Below, one piece after another: positions 1-9,624 of a stretch of DNA of 64,000 nt. Under the pieces are notes generated by a model. The model did no database searches and was not told where the DNA came from. It worked only from the letters and a program-made list of their open reading frames with translations. Origin of the DNA: Burkholderia glumae LMG 2196 = ATCC 33617. GTDB taxonomy: Bacteria; Pseudomonadota; Gammaproteobacteria; Burkholderiales; Burkholderiaceae. The translations under genes were made by a program, and so were the position numbers. Each line of letters begins with the position of its first letter. The first letter of the stretch is position 1. The stretch is taken from contig NZ_CP009434.1 of the NCBI RefSeq assembly GCF_000960995.1, forward strand, positions 1,798,001-1,862,000, in the 5' to 3' direction.

Positions 1-2
1 TT

Positions 3-869
3 GTGCAGGGCGACACCGCGCTCGAAGCGCAGACGGCAGCAAGCGGAGCCGAAGGTGTGCGCCATACCGCGCTCGAATCGATCCACGGTGAAACGCTGGT
101 GAAGCGCTATCGAGCCTGCTTTGACGAGTTGGTCGCCATGATAAGACCGACGATCGAAGCGTTGCCCCATGATGTCCGTCTGGACGTACGACTACACATG
201 CCGGAGGGACCCGAGCATGAAGCACAACTCGAAGCGTGGCGTGAAGCCTGGCGGCAAGCGGCGCTCCGACGTGCCGAATTAACGTCATTGCCGGCGGAGC
301 AAGGCCTCATGGCGGTCGACGAATGGCTCGATGTCAAAGGGGGGCATTCGCTCGAAAAATTCACTTTGTTCGTTTCGGCGCAACTCCACGACATGCCTAT
401 AGCAGGTACCGGGGAAACTGCGGTTGCGATCCTGCTGGGCTGGGCTCCTCTCGCGGCACGACGTGGGCTGAACATGATCGCGATGCTGCACAGGCCGGTT
501 GAAGCGGTGATCGACGGCCTGCCCGAGGCGATATCGAAAGCCGTGTTGTGGGGCAATGCCGCTCCGCAGAATGTGAAGGATCTGTGGAAGGCAGGACTGG
601 ACAGCGAGGACGGATCCACTTTGCTCGACGCAGCATCCGAAGCGAAACTGGGTGTGACTGGGAGTACTGGATTCGATGGGCTGCACGATATTGACGCCGC
701 CGTAGGACATCCTGGTGTGTGCGCGGGGTGGCTCGCGGTTGTCGCCGCAATCGAGCACGGCGCGCAGGCGGGCAGCCCGCAAGGCATTGCCTGGCGCGAA
801 GGCACTCTGCGGCTCGCAGTCATCCAGAACACCGCACGAGCAAAAAAAAATGTGGAAACAAACACATGA
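3..869 (+). CDS. T6SS-cluster protein of unknown function, possibly 5'-truncated
   Basis: I do not recognise the family of this 288-residue protein. It opens with GTG at the third base of the window, so the true start may lie further left. The sequence is soluble in character: helical and charged at the N-terminus (residues 30-110), with no clear signal peptide and one mildly hydrophobic stretch near residue 140. Its TGA overlaps the ATG of tssM (ATGA at 866-869), so it is translationally coupled to the T6SS operon and is probably an accessory component of that apparatus. A run of nine A residues (842-850) lies in its last codons. The role is inferred only from position. Confidence 0.6.
   Translation: MQGDTALEAQTAASGAEGVRHTALESIHGETLVKRYRACFDELVAMIRPTIEALPHDVRLDVRLHMPEGPEHEAQLEAWREAWRQAALRRAELTSLPAEQGLMAVDEWLDVKGGHSLEKFTLFVSAQLHDMPIAGTGETAVAILLGWAPLAARRGLNMIAMLHRPVEAVIDGLPEAISKAVLWGNAAPQNVKDLWKAGLDSEDGSTLLDAASEAKLGVTGSTGFDGLHDIDAAVGHPGVCAGWLAVVAAIEHGAQAGSPQGIAWREGTLRLAVIQNTARAKKNVETNT
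842..850 (+). repeat. A9 homopolymer at the end of the first gene
   Basis: Nine consecutive A residues fall in the last ten codons of the upstream gene, 15 bases before the overlapping ATGA that starts tssM. Runs of this length are rare in this G+C-rich sequence. They can cause polymerase slippage, though no slippage is demonstrated here. Confidence 0.6.
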
Positions 870-3800
870 AGGTAAGCAAAATCTCCGGCTACTGGGTTGT
901 CGTGATCGCTGCGACGATCGGCGCGGCGGTCATTGCCTGGTTCAAAGGCTCGGCTTTTGATCCGTCTCCGGTTCATCGGATCGTCGCAGTAGTGTTCATC
1001 GGCGTGCTCGCGCTGGCGCTACGCGGACAGTTGGCAGGTGGGTGGCAGGCCGTAGCCCGACACTCGCCCGGAAGATTGGGCACCCGGTACGACCGCGATC
1101 CGATCGTCCGAGTTGGCGTCACGCAAAAGGAGGAAGGGGAAAACCTCAATGCGTACCGCGGCGCGAATCTCTGCGACGCGCTGCGCGACCGCCACGGCTG
1201 GCGCTGGCGCTATCGCGAACGGTGGGTACTCGTCGCCGGTGACCTGCCGCTGGTGAAACGCCTGGCGCCGGGACTCGTCGAGGCCGGGTATCTGATTACC
1301 GGCGACGCGGTCTTGCTGTACGCGCAGCAAACCCGCGACACACTCGAAACGGACTGGCTCGATCAAATCCGCCGCCTGCGCCGCCGTCGTCCGGTCGACG
1401 CGATCGTGGTCGTGACGTGCAATCGCAGTTCAGCCAATGCTCCGTTCGACACCGACGCGCTTGCCCAACAGCTCGCGCGCCATGCCCGCGCGCTGCGCTG
1501 GGCCGCGCCCGCGTATCTGCTCAACGTCACCGATTTCGGCAGCGAAACGTCGAGTCCCGACGAGGCGATCGGGTTCACGTGGGCGAACGCGCGCATCAGC
1601 GCGGATCAGATCGACGCATCGTTGCAAGACCTCGCTTACAACCTGGCCGATGCCGGCGTCGTGCGGCTGGCGAAGGATGCCGCCGACCGCTATCCCGCCG
1701 AGCTCTCGCAGCATATTTCGACGCTGCACGGCCCACTGTCCGGGTTGGTGCTGCAGACTGCCCAATCCCGCATCTGGCGGCAGGCGATTCACGGGCTGCT
1801 TTTCGCACCGCTCGTCGAGGAACGGGAGCGGGCACCGTTGTTGCCCACCGACGCAAACGACGACGAGCCGGCGGGTGAACCTCGACATCGCACGATCTGG
1901 CAGACCGTCGCCGAACACAGCCGCAGAATCCACGGCCGCCGCGTCGGCTTCTCGCCGTCGACGACAGCGGCCTGGATCACGACCGGCCTGGTCGGCTGCT
2001 GGATCGCCGGCACGATGCTGTCGGGATTCGTCAACCGTGCAACGATCCGGAACGTGGCCGATACCATTGCGCGGCTGTCGACCGTTCAGGATCGCACGCA
2101 GGCCTTGCAAGCGCTCAACGGCCTCGACCGGCAGATCGATACGCTCGAAGTCCATCAGCGCGACGGCGCGCCGTGGAGCACGCGCTTCGGCCTGAACCGC
2201 GACGGCGCGCTGCTCGATGCGCTATGGCCGGGCTATGCCAATGCGGCGAGCCGCATCCTCGTGGCGCCGATCCGCCAGAAGCTCGAGGCGCGCCTGCGCA
2301 AGCTTGCCTCCCTGTCGGATGCCCAGATCGCCAGCGGCGGCAATGCGCAGGTGCAGGCCGTCTACGACACGCTGAAGGCTTACCTGATGCTCGCCAGGCC
2401 AGAACGGGCGGTCGCCGCATTCCTGACTCCGCAACTCGTCGCGACGGCCGCGCCCGTGCGCCCCGCGAACTCGCCGCTGTCGTCGGGGGCGTGGGAAGAC
2501 CTGCGCCAGCACACGATCGCGTTCCTGGCGAATCATCTGGGCCGCGGAAGGTGGCAGGCGATGGCGCCGGATCTGGGGCTGGTGGCCTCGACGCGCCAGA
2601 CGGTGATCGGCGTGCGCGGCATCCAGAACTCGACCGATGCGGTCTATCAGCAGATCCTCGACGACGCGAAGGCCAAGTATCCGCCTGTCTCGCTCGCGAC
2701 GCTGCTGGGCGACACGACCAGCCGGGGCCTATTCGATACGACGGCGGCCGTGCCGGGTGTGTTCACACGCGCCGCCTGGGACGAGCGGATTTCGAAAGCG
2801 ATCGACAAAGCGAGCGAGCAGCAAAACGTGGCGGGCGACTGGGTGCTCTCCGACGTCAAGGCGACGCAGTCCGCACCGTCAAGGCTGAAGGCCCAGCTGC
2901 GCCAGCGCTACTTCGACGATTATGGACGGGCCTGGGCGCTGTTCCTCAACAGCCTGCGCTGGCAAGCGGCGCCGACGCTGTCCGCCACGGCCGACCAGCT
3001 CACGCTGCTGGGCGACCCGCAACGCTCGCCGCTCGTCGCGCTGATGAACGCGATCGTCTACCAGGCGGGTGCCGGCGCGAATGCGCAGTCGCTCGCCGAC
3101 AATCTGATCAGCAAGGCGCAGCAGCTCGTCGGCGGCGCCGAGAAGGATCCGTCGAAGCAGACCCAGCCGCCGCTCGCGCCGCTTGCCAAGGCGTTCGGGC
3201 CGATCCTGCGCCTGACCGGCAGCGATCTGGTGCTAGGCGCAGCTGCGAGCGGCAAGGCCGCCGCACCGCTTGCCGCGACCGGCGACTTGAGCCTCGCACG
3301 ATACCTGGAGCGCGTTACCGCCATGCGCCTGAAGGCCTCGCAGATCGTCTCCGGTGCCGATCCGGACGCGATGGCGCGTCAGGCGGCGCAGGCGGTCCTG
3401 CAAGGCAGGACGTCCGACATCGCCGAGAGCCGCGACTACGCCAGCCGCCTCGCCGCGAGCCTGGGCGAGCAGTGGTCCGGGTTTGGCGAGCTGTTCCGCG
3501 CGCCGTTCGACCAGGCCTGGCAAGTTGTCGTGCAGCCGGCGGCGTCGAGCCTGAACGACATGTGGCGCACCGCAATCGTGGCGGACTGGACCAGGACCTT
3601 CGGCGGCCGCTATCCGTTCGCCGACTCCGACAATGACGCGTCGCTGCCCGAAATGGCGCGCTTCATGCGGCCCGATAACGGCGTGATCGCGCAGTTCGTC
3701 ACCACTCAGCTTGCCGGCGTGGTCGAGCGGCAGGGTGACCGATGGGTGGCGGTGCAGGGGGCCGACCACGGTGCGCTGACGATCGATCCCGGCTTCCTCG

Positions 3801-4390
3801 CCAGCCTGAACCAGCTCACCCGTGTCTCGACCATGCTGTTCCCGTCCGGGGACGCGCACCTGCGATACGAGTTGCGGCCGGAGCCGACGCCGGGCATCAC
3901 GGACATGAAGTTCGTGCTGTCCGGGCGCGAGCTGCGCTACTTCAACCAGAAGCAGGAGTGGACGCCGTTCGAGTGGCCCGGGCAGTCGCTGGAGAACCTG
4001 TCGCACATCGAATGGCAGACCGAGCAGGGCGGGCTGCGCACGGCGCTCGATTCGCAGGGCCGGTTCGGCCTGATCCGGCTGCTGGAACGTGCGAAAGTCT
4101 CGCAGCAGGACAGCGCGCGCTATCTGCTGACCTGGACGCCGGACACGAGCCTCGGGCTGCCGCTGCGCGTGCAACTGCGCAGCGAGGTCGGCTCGGGGCC
4201 GCTGGAGGTGCTGGAACTGCGGCACTACACGCTGCCCGCCCGGATCTTCGTCACGGGCGCGACGAAGGCGGAGCCGACGCCGTCGGCCATCGGTCCGCCA
4301 CCATTGCCGCCGGCCGCGATCTCGGCGGCCAAACATGCCGCGGTGCCGCTGCCTGATGGCGCATCGGGTCCATTGCCGGAGGTCGAATGA
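866..4390 (+). CDS. tssM: Type VI secretion membrane subunit TssM (IcmF family)
   Basis: Inner-membrane core of the T6SS trans-envelope complex, working with TssJ and TssL. The 1174 residues match the family's usual 1100-1300. Two transmembrane segments lie near residues 9-25 and 36-52 and a third near 368-390, separated by a cytoplasmic region. The long periplasmic part contains the ImcF-related and C-terminal IcmF regions. I chose the ATG at 866 because it overlaps the upstream stop (ATGA) and directly precedes the first membrane segment; the frame stays open further upstream. I could not find a Walker A motif (GxxxxGKS/T) in the cytoplasmic domain, as in some TssM proteins that do not bind nucleotide. 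The stop overlaps the tssA start (ATGA, 4387-4390). Confidence 0.93.
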   Translation: MKVSKISGYWVVVIAATIGAAVIAWFKGSAFDPSPVHRIVAVVFIGVLALALRGQLAGGWQAVARHSPGRLGTRYDRDPIVRVGVTQKEEGENLNAYRGANLCDALRDRHGWRWRYRERWVLVAGDLPLVKRLAPGLVEAGYLITGDAVLLYAQQTRDTLETDWLDQIRRLRRRRPVDAIVVVTCNRSSANAPFDTDALAQQLARHARALRWAAPAYLLNVTDFGSETSSPDEAIGFTWANARISADQIDASLQDLAYNLADAGVVRLAKDAADRYPAELSQHISTLHGPLSGLVLQTAQSRIWRQAIHGLLFAPLVEERERAPLLPTDANDDEPAGEPRHRTIWQTVAEHSRRIHGRRVGFSPSTTAAWITTGLVGCWIAGTMLSGFVNRATIRNVADTIARLSTVQDRTQALQALNGLDRQIDTLEVHQRDGAPWSTRFGLNRDGALLDALWPGYANAASRILVAPIRQKLEARLRKLASLSDAQIASGGNAQVQAVYDTLKAYLMLARPERAVAAFLTPQLVATAAPVRPANSPLSSGAWEDLRQHTIAFLANHLGRGRWQAMAPDLGLVASTRQTVIGVRGIQNSTDAVYQQILDDAKAKYPPVSLATLLGDTTSRGLFDTTAAVPGVFTRAAWDERISKAIDKASEQQNVAGDWVLSDVKATQSAPSRLKAQLRQRYFDDYGRAWALFLNSLRWQAAPTLSATADQLTLLGDPQRSPLVALMNAIVYQAGAGANAQSLADNLISKAQQLVGGAEKDPSKQTQPPLAPLAKAFGPILRLTGSDLVLGAAASGKAAAPLAATGDLSLARYLERVTAMRLKASQIVSGADPDAMARQAAQAVLQGRTSDIAESRDYASRLAASLGEQWSGFGELFRAPFDQAWQVVVQPAASSLNDMWRTAIVADWTRTFGGRYPFADSDNDASLPEMARFMRPDNGVIAQFVTTQLAGVVERQGDRWVAVQGADHGALTIDPGFLASLNQLTRVSTMLFPSGDAHLRYELRPEPTPGITDMKFVLSGRELRYFNQKQEWTPFEWPGQSLENLSHIEWQTEQGGLRTALDSQGRFGLIRLLERAKVSQQDSARYLLTWTPDTSLGLPLRVQLRSEVGSGPLEVLELRHYTLPARIFVTGATKAEPTPSAIGPPPLPPAAISAAKHAAVPLPDGASGPLPEVE

Positions 4391-5973
4391 TGCTGGGCGG
4401 ACTGTTCAAACGCCTTTTTCCGACCCGCGACGACGCCGAGCAGCTCGCGCGGACGCGGCTCGACGCGTGGCATGCGTGGCTGCTGCCGCTCGCGGGTGAC
4501 ACGGGCGTGGGGCGCGACCCGGGCTACGAGGATACGTTCTTCGCGCTTCGGGAGGAGACGCAAAAGCTCTCCGGCATCGACGACGGCCTCATCGTGAGTG
4601 GCTGTGAGCAGTTGCTCAAGGAGACCGGCAAGGATCTGCGTCTGGCCGGTTACTACGCGTTCGCGCGGCTGCGGCAGGACGGACCTTCCGGCTTTGCCGA
4701 CGGGCTCGAGCTGGCCGCGGCGCTCGTCGACCGCTACGGCGAGACCGTGTTGCCCGCACGCGCCGAGGCAAAAAGGGGCGCGCTCGAGATGCTGGCGACC
4801 ACGCGCATGATCGAGATGCTGGAAAGCCGTGGCGCGTTCGCACCGGCTGACCTCGAGCGCGCACTGGCCGCGCTCGACGTGCTGGTGGCCTGCACGCAGA
4901 CCTGGTCCGACGCCGCGCGCCCGAACCTGCAAGCGCTCATCTCTCGCTTCGAGCGAAACAATGAGCCCGCTCTCACGGCCGAGCAGGGCGCCGCCGTGCC
5001 TTCACCGCTTTCCGCGGCGACGGCTGCCTTCGGCACGATCACGTCGGCGCGGGACCTGCTCGATCAGGCGCGCACGATGGCGGTGTGGCTGCGCGATCAG
5101 GAAAACGGCTATCTGCCGTCGGTGCGGCTCGTGCGCAGTGTGCGCTGGGATACGCTGCACGAAGTGCCGCCGGCCGATGCCGCCTCGCATACGCGCCTCG
5201 TCGCGCCTCGCGGCGAACTTCGCCAGCAGATGAAACGGCTCGTGCTGCAGAAGCAGTGGCACGAACTGCTCGAACGCGTCGAAGGCGCGTTCATGGAGGG
5301 CGTCAACCATCTGTGGTTCGACCTGCAGTATTTCCAGCACGTCGCGCTCGACCATATCGGTGCGCCGTATAGCGGATGGCGCGCACAGCTGCGCGCAGAC
5401 TTTGCGCTCTTCCTCGAACGACTGCCCGGCATCGAACGGCTGGCGTTCGCCGACGGCACGCCGTTCGCCGACGATGCAACGCTCGAGTGGATCGCGCGGC
5501 ACGCGGTAGTGCGCGATCTGGAAGCGGGCGAGTCTGTCGCTCCGCTGCCGGTCTCGGCCGAGAGCGTCGGCGATGCCGCCGGCGACTGGCCGGAAATCGA
5601 GGCGCAGGCGCGGGAACTGGCCGGGCGCGAGGGTGTGGAAGCCGCCTTCGCTTGGCTTGAGGCACTGCCAGGCATGAAGACGGACCGCCATCGCTATCTG
5701 CAGCGGCTGGTGATGGCGCGCCTGGCCGATCAGGCCAGCCGCCCGGATACGGCACTGGCGCTGCTGGCCGAGCTCGACGCCTCGTCCCGGACACTGCCGC
5801 TCACGCGCTGGGAGCCGGCGCTGGTGTTCGAGGTCAAGCAGCAGCTGGTCCGCGCATTGAAGGCGATGAGCAACCGCAAGGATGCCGACAAGCCGGCGCT
5901 GGCCCGCCGCATCGGTGAACTGCAGGCGGAACTGACCGTGCTCGATCCGGCGCGTGCCCTGACTCTCTCATAA
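4387..5973 (+). CDS. tssA: Type VI secretion protein TssA (ImpA/VasJ type)
   Basis: TssA caps the growing T6SS tail sheath or recruits baseplate parts, depending on subtype. The 528-residue protein carries the ImpA N-terminal signature around residues 41-62 (GRDPGYEDTF, then an acidic EET). Its long helical C-terminal part from about residue 410 resembles VasJ. There is no signal peptide, as expected for a cytoplasmic protein. The ATG at 4387 overlaps the tssM stop; a second ATG follows at once (4390). A 12-base gap separates the stop from tssF. The subtype is inferred from length and C-terminus only. Confidence 0.9.
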   Translation: MMLGGLFKRLFPTRDDAEQLARTRLDAWHAWLLPLAGDTGVGRDPGYEDTFFALREETQKLSGIDDGLIVSGCEQLLKETGKDLRLAGYYAFARLRQDGPSGFADGLELAAALVDRYGETVLPARAEAKRGALEMLATTRMIEMLESRGAFAPADLERALAALDVLVACTQTWSDAARPNLQALISRFERNNEPALTAEQGAAVPSPLSAATAAFGTITSARDLLDQARTMAVWLRDQENGYLPSVRLVRSVRWDTLHEVPPADAASHTRLVAPRGELRQQMKRLVLQKQWHELLERVEGAFMEGVNHLWFDLQYFQHVALDHIGAPYSGWRAQLRADFALFLERLPGIERLAFADGTPFADDATLEWIARHAVVRDLEAGESVAPLPVSAESVGDAAGDWPEIEAQARELAGREGVEAAFAWLEALPGMKTDRHRYLQRLVMARLADQASRPDTALALLAELDASSRTLPLTRWEPALVFEVKQQLVRALKAMSNRKDADKPALARRIGELQAELTVLDPARALTLS

Positions 5974-5985
5974 GAACGAAGATCA

Positions 5986-7800
5986 ATGGAAAACGACGAC
6001 CCGATTCTGCGCTACTACGAGGCGGAAATGCGCTATTTGCGCGAGTCCGGCAGGGAGTTCGCGAAAGCGCATCCCGATCGCGCGCGCCTGCTCAACCTCG
6101 ATCGCGTGGGCGACCGCGATCCGTATGTCGAGCGGCTGTTCGAGGGCTTTGCATTCCTGACCGGCCGGCTTCGACAGAAACTCGACGATGAACTGCCGGA
6201 GCTCACCGAGGGACTCGTGAGCCTCCTATGGCCGCACTATCTGCGGATGATCCCGTCGCTGTCGGTGGTCCAGCTGATCCCGCTCGCGGACAAGCTGCAA
6301 AAAACCGAGATCGTGCCGGCAGGCGTGCCGGTTCGCTCCGCGCCGATTGCGATACCGCCGCCGGCCGGCGCCGATGGCTCGGTGCCGAAGACGGTTCAGT
6401 GTCTATACCGAACCACGCAGGCCGTGACGCTGCAGCCGCTTTCGATCACGCATGCCGGCCCGAGTGTGCGCCATGACGGCCGTTCGGTGATCCGGATCGG
6501 GTTCGCGCTCGACGGGTCGGCGCGCCGCAACGAAACGGACCTGACGCGACTGCGCGTGCATCTGAATGCGGATCTGCCGACTGCGTTCGCAATGCATCTC
6601 GCGCTTACGCGCCAGGTCGATGCAATCACCTGGCGCATTCCGGAAATCCGCGACGGCGAAGCGGTGCCGCTCTCCGGCGTCACGATCGAGCCGGCCGGTT
6701 TTTCGACCGAAGAACGGCTGTGGCCGAAGGCCGAGGCGGCTTTCTCGGGCTACCAGCTGCTGCTCGAGTATTTTACGTTCCGCGAGAAATTCCTGTTCGT
6801 CGACCTACGCGGAGTCGACATCACGAAGCTGCCCGCGAGCGCGACCCGCTTCGAGCTGGAAATCGTATTGAAGCAGGCCTATCCGTCGGACCAGCGCTTC
6901 AGCGCCGAGAACCTGCGCCTCTTCTGCAGCCCGGTGATCAATCTGTTCGAACTGGATGCCGAACCGATCGTGATCGATCATCACGAAACCGAATATCGCG
7001 TGGTGCCGGCAGGTCATCAGGGCGGGCATGTCGAAACCTACTCGGTCGACGCCATTGCGACATTCGACCATGACACGGCCGAGCGATACGAATACGTGCC
7101 GTTCGCTACCTTCCGGCACCGCGGCGGCATGTTGCGGCACGAGGCGCCGGAGCGCTATTTCCATACGCGCGTGCGACCGGGTGTGTCCGGGCTGCACGAA
7201 ACCTGGGTGATTCTCGGCGGTCATGCCTGGGAGACCATGGACACGCTGCCCGAGGAAAGCCTGTCGCTGCGTGTGACGGGCACGAACGGACTGTTGCCGC
7301 GCAAGGGGCTGCGTGAAGCCAGCCTCGACGAGCTGGCGGCCAGCCCCCCGAACGTCGCGGGCGTACGCAACCTCGTGTCGCCGACCTTGCCGCTGTATCC
7401 GCCGACCGAAGACCGTTTCCAGTGGCGCGTGTTATCGCATCTGGCGCCGAACTTCCTGTCGATGATGAATGCGGAAGTGCTGCGCGGTGCACTCGCACTG
7501 TACGACTGGACCGACGACGAGCTGAATCGCCGCCGGCTGGCCGGCATCCGGTGGGTCTCGCAGGAGCTCATCGAGGAGGTGACGGGCGGCTCGGTCGAGC
7601 GTGGCGTGCTGATCGAGGTGACGCTCGATTCGCATGCGTTTTCGGGCGAGGGCGACGTGATGCTGTTCGGCGAGCTGCTGCACCGGTTCTTCGCGCAGTA
7701 CGCGGAAATCAACCTGTTCACCAAGCTGTCGATCGTGAGCCTGCCGTCGCAGACCCGCACGATCTGGCCGCGCAGCAAAGCGCAGCGGGCTCCGCTATGA
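5986..7800 (+). CDS. tssF: Type VI secretion baseplate subunit TssF (VasA/ImpG)
   Basis: Baseplate wedge component that assembles with TssG, TssE and TssK under the tail tube. The protein has 604 residues, close to the usual 580-620 for TssF. It begins with the characteristic MEND(D)PILRYYEAEMRYL segment and has no membrane segment or signal peptide. It starts 12 bases after tssA, and its TGA overlaps the tssG start (ATGA at 7797-7800). This is the standard tssF-tssG gene order and supports the paired function. Confidence 0.95.
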   Translation: MENDDPILRYYEAEMRYLRESGREFAKAHPDRARLLNLDRVGDRDPYVERLFEGFAFLTGRLRQKLDDELPELTEGLVSLLWPHYLRMIPSLSVVQLIPLADKLQKTEIVPAGVPVRSAPIAIPPPAGADGSVPKTVQCLYRTTQAVTLQPLSITHAGPSVRHDGRSVIRIGFALDGSARRNETDLTRLRVHLNADLPTAFAMHLALTRQVDAITWRIPEIRDGEAVPLSGVTIEPAGFSTEERLWPKAEAAFSGYQLLLEYFTFREKFLFVDLRGVDITKLPASATRFELEIVLKQAYPSDQRFSAENLRLFCSPVINLFELDAEPIVIDHHETEYRVVPAGHQGGHVETYSVDAIATFDHDTAERYEYVPFATFRHRGGMLRHEAPERYFHTRVRPGVSGLHETWVILGGHAWETMDTLPEESLSLRVTGTNGLLPRKGLREASLDELAASPPNVAGVRNLVSPTLPLYPPTEDRFQWRVLSHLAPNFLSMMNAEVLRGALALYDWTDDELNRRRLAGIRWVSQELIEEVTGGSVERGVLIEVTLDSHAFSGEGDVMLFGELLHRFFAQYAEINLFTKLSIVSLPSQTRTIWPRSKAQRAPL

Positions 7801-8918
7801 GCGCGCGCGAACCGAAGGAAGTCTCCTTGGGGGACGAACTGCCGAATCTCGAGCCACTCGTCGCGTCGCTGCTCGCTCGCGCGCCCCGCATGAATTTCAT
7901 GCAGCTGTGTCGGCTGCTCGAGGCGCAGGTGCCGGATGCCCCCGGTTTCGGCACGCGCGACTCGCTCGAGCATGAGCGGGTGCGTTTTCGGCCGCGGCCC
8001 CGCCTGGGCTTTCCGGCCGGAGAAATGGCGTCGGTCGAGCTTGACGACGCACGGCCTGACGCGCCGCCCACCATACGGACGACGTTCATGGGTCTGTACG
8101 GCGTCGACGCGGCGGTGCCGGCGCACATGATCGACGAGATCGTGCGGCGGGAGGAGGGGCATGAGGCGGTTGAAGCGTTTCTCGACCAGTTCAACCACCG
8201 GTACGTCACGCTGCTATACCGCGCTTGGAAGAAGTACCGCTATCCGGAAAGCTTCCGCGCAGGCGGCGCCGACGCGCATTCCCGCAATCTGCTGTGCCTG
8301 GCCGGGTTCGGCTGGGGCGACAAGCCGCGGCGCGCCGGTCTGCCGGATTCGCGGATGCTCGCGCTACTGGGGCTGCTGATCCAGCATACGCGCACGCCCG
8401 AGGGCCTCGCCGGCGTGATCGCGCTGGCCGTGCCCGGCGTCGGCGTACGCGTCGACGAATTCTTTCCGGCGCTCACGCGTGCCGGACAGCCGCGGCCGCT
8501 GACATCCACGGGCGAAGCCGCTGCGGCGGAAGACGGGGCGCGCCGGGGGCTGGGGGGCAGCTACGTGCTCGGCCGGCGCATCGCCTACCGCAGCCGCGCG
8601 GTGCGAGTCACGCTGCGCCCGGCTGATGCCCGGCAGGCCCACGACCTCCTGCCTGGCGCGTGGCTGCATCGCGAGCTGATGGCGTTCGTGCAACTGTACG
8701 TGGGGGTGAAAGCCGACGTGCACCTGCGCATGGAGATTTCCTCCCGGCTTGCGCCCGAGCCTGCCATCGGCCCGGCCTCAACCGGTCCGGCGCCGCGCCT
8801 TGGCTGGACGACCGTGCTGCGCGCCGCCGAGGCACGCCTCGTCAACATCGCACTCGGCGTCTACGAGGCATTTCCCACGCCCGCGCCCAATCCATATTTG
8901 GCTGCACGACATGGCTGA
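7797..8918 (+). CDS. tssG: Type VI secretion baseplate subunit TssG (VasB/ImpH)
   Basis: Partner of TssF in the T6SS baseplate wedge. From the ATG overlapping the tssF stop the product is 373 residues, near the family's 330-370. The frame is open far upstream, but only the 7797 start fits the ATGA coupling. The family pattern is visible: an N-terminal LxxxAPRMNFMQLCRLLE segment, a central FLDQFNHRYVTLLYRAWKKY block, and a RRxGLPD turn. A 169-base spacer follows before tssJ, larger than the other gaps in this operon. Confidence 0.94.
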   Translation: MSAREPKEVSLGDELPNLEPLVASLLARAPRMNFMQLCRLLEAQVPDAPGFGTRDSLEHERVRFRPRPRLGFPAGEMASVELDDARPDAPPTIRTTFMGLYGVDAAVPAHMIDEIVRREEGHEAVEAFLDQFNHRYVTLLYRAWKKYRYPESFRAGGADAHSRNLLCLAGFGWGDKPRRAGLPDSRMLALLGLLIQHTRTPEGLAGVIALAVPGVGVRVDEFFPALTRAGQPRPLTSTGEAAAAEDGARRGLGGSYVLGRRIAYRSRAVRVTLRPADARQAHDLLPGAWLHRELMAFVQLYVGVKADVHLRMEISSRLAPEPAIGPASTGPAPRLGWTTVLRAAEARLVNIALGVYEAFPTPAPNPYLAARHG

Positions 8919-9087
8919 CCGGGACAAGCTCATGAAACGTTCGGGCGCCCGCCCAGACCGAACTTCAGCGTGGCGAACCAGGCCGCCATGTCGAAGGCGC
9001 CCGTCGTCGATTTCTCTTCATGCGGTCCGGGCCAGTCATGCCGGGGCTGCCGAATCTCAACGCATCATGCCGGATCGAGGAGTTCCG

Positions 9088-9624
9088 ATGCCTATTCGTG
9101 TCACTCTTTCAATTCTTGCGTCCACCTTGCTGCTGTCGGCCTGCGGCGCATGGCAGGCTGTCTCGGACGCCTCGTCGAGCACGTATCACGCCGTGTTCTT
9201 CAAGCAGACGAAGGTGCTCAACGTCGATCTTTCCGCCCGCGAAGCCTTGAATCCGGACGACGCCGGCCGCCCGACGTCGGTTGCCGTGCGCATATACCAG
9301 CTCAAGGACCGGAAGATATTCGACCAGGCATCTTACGAGGACCTACTGAGGAACGACCGGACCGTGCTTTCTCAGGATCTGCTAACGAGCATGGCATCCG
9401 TGATCAACCCGGGCGCGTCCGCAAGCTTTACACAGCGGATGCAGGCCGATACGAAGTACGTGGCCATCGTTGCGTTCTATCGAAATCCGGGCAACGGCGA
9501 CGGCTGGAAATACGTGATCGAGAAAAAGAAGCTCGACGCTGACAAGCCGCTTAAACTGGAACTGGTTGACCAGTTGCTCATTGACGCTCGCGGAACCCAA
9601 AGCCCGGCGTCATACATCCCGTGA
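9088..9624 (+). CDS. tssJ: Type VI secretion outer-membrane lipoprotein TssJ
   Basis: Outer-membrane lipoprotein that anchors the TssJLM complex by contacting the periplasmic end of TssM. The 178-residue precursor has a short basic start, a hydrophobic core and the lipobox LLLSAC with acylated Cys19. The mature part shows the TssJ/SciN pattern of beta strands: VAVRIYQLKD, then a DQASYEDLL loop. I chose the ATG at 9088 because GAGGAG (9077-9082) sits five bases before it and the lipobox falls at the expected distance. The frame is open further upstream (an ATG at 8911), which would place the signal peptide internally and is unlikely. It is the last recognisable gene of the T6SS operon in this window. 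Confidence 0.93.
   Translation: MPIRVTLSILASTLLLSACGAWQAVSDASSSTYHAVFFKQTKVLNVDLSAREALNPDDAGRPTSVAVRIYQLKDRKIFDQASYEDLLRNDRTVLSQDLLTSMASVINPGASASFTQRMQADTKYVAIVAFYRNPGNGDGWKYVIEKKKLDADKPLKLELVDQLLIDARGTQSPASYIP

Noticed and set aside
8911..9087. Upstream ATG in frame with tssJ
   Set aside because: It would place the lipoprotein signal about 60 residues inside the protein; the ATG at 9088 has a good ribosome site and a correctly placed lipobox.
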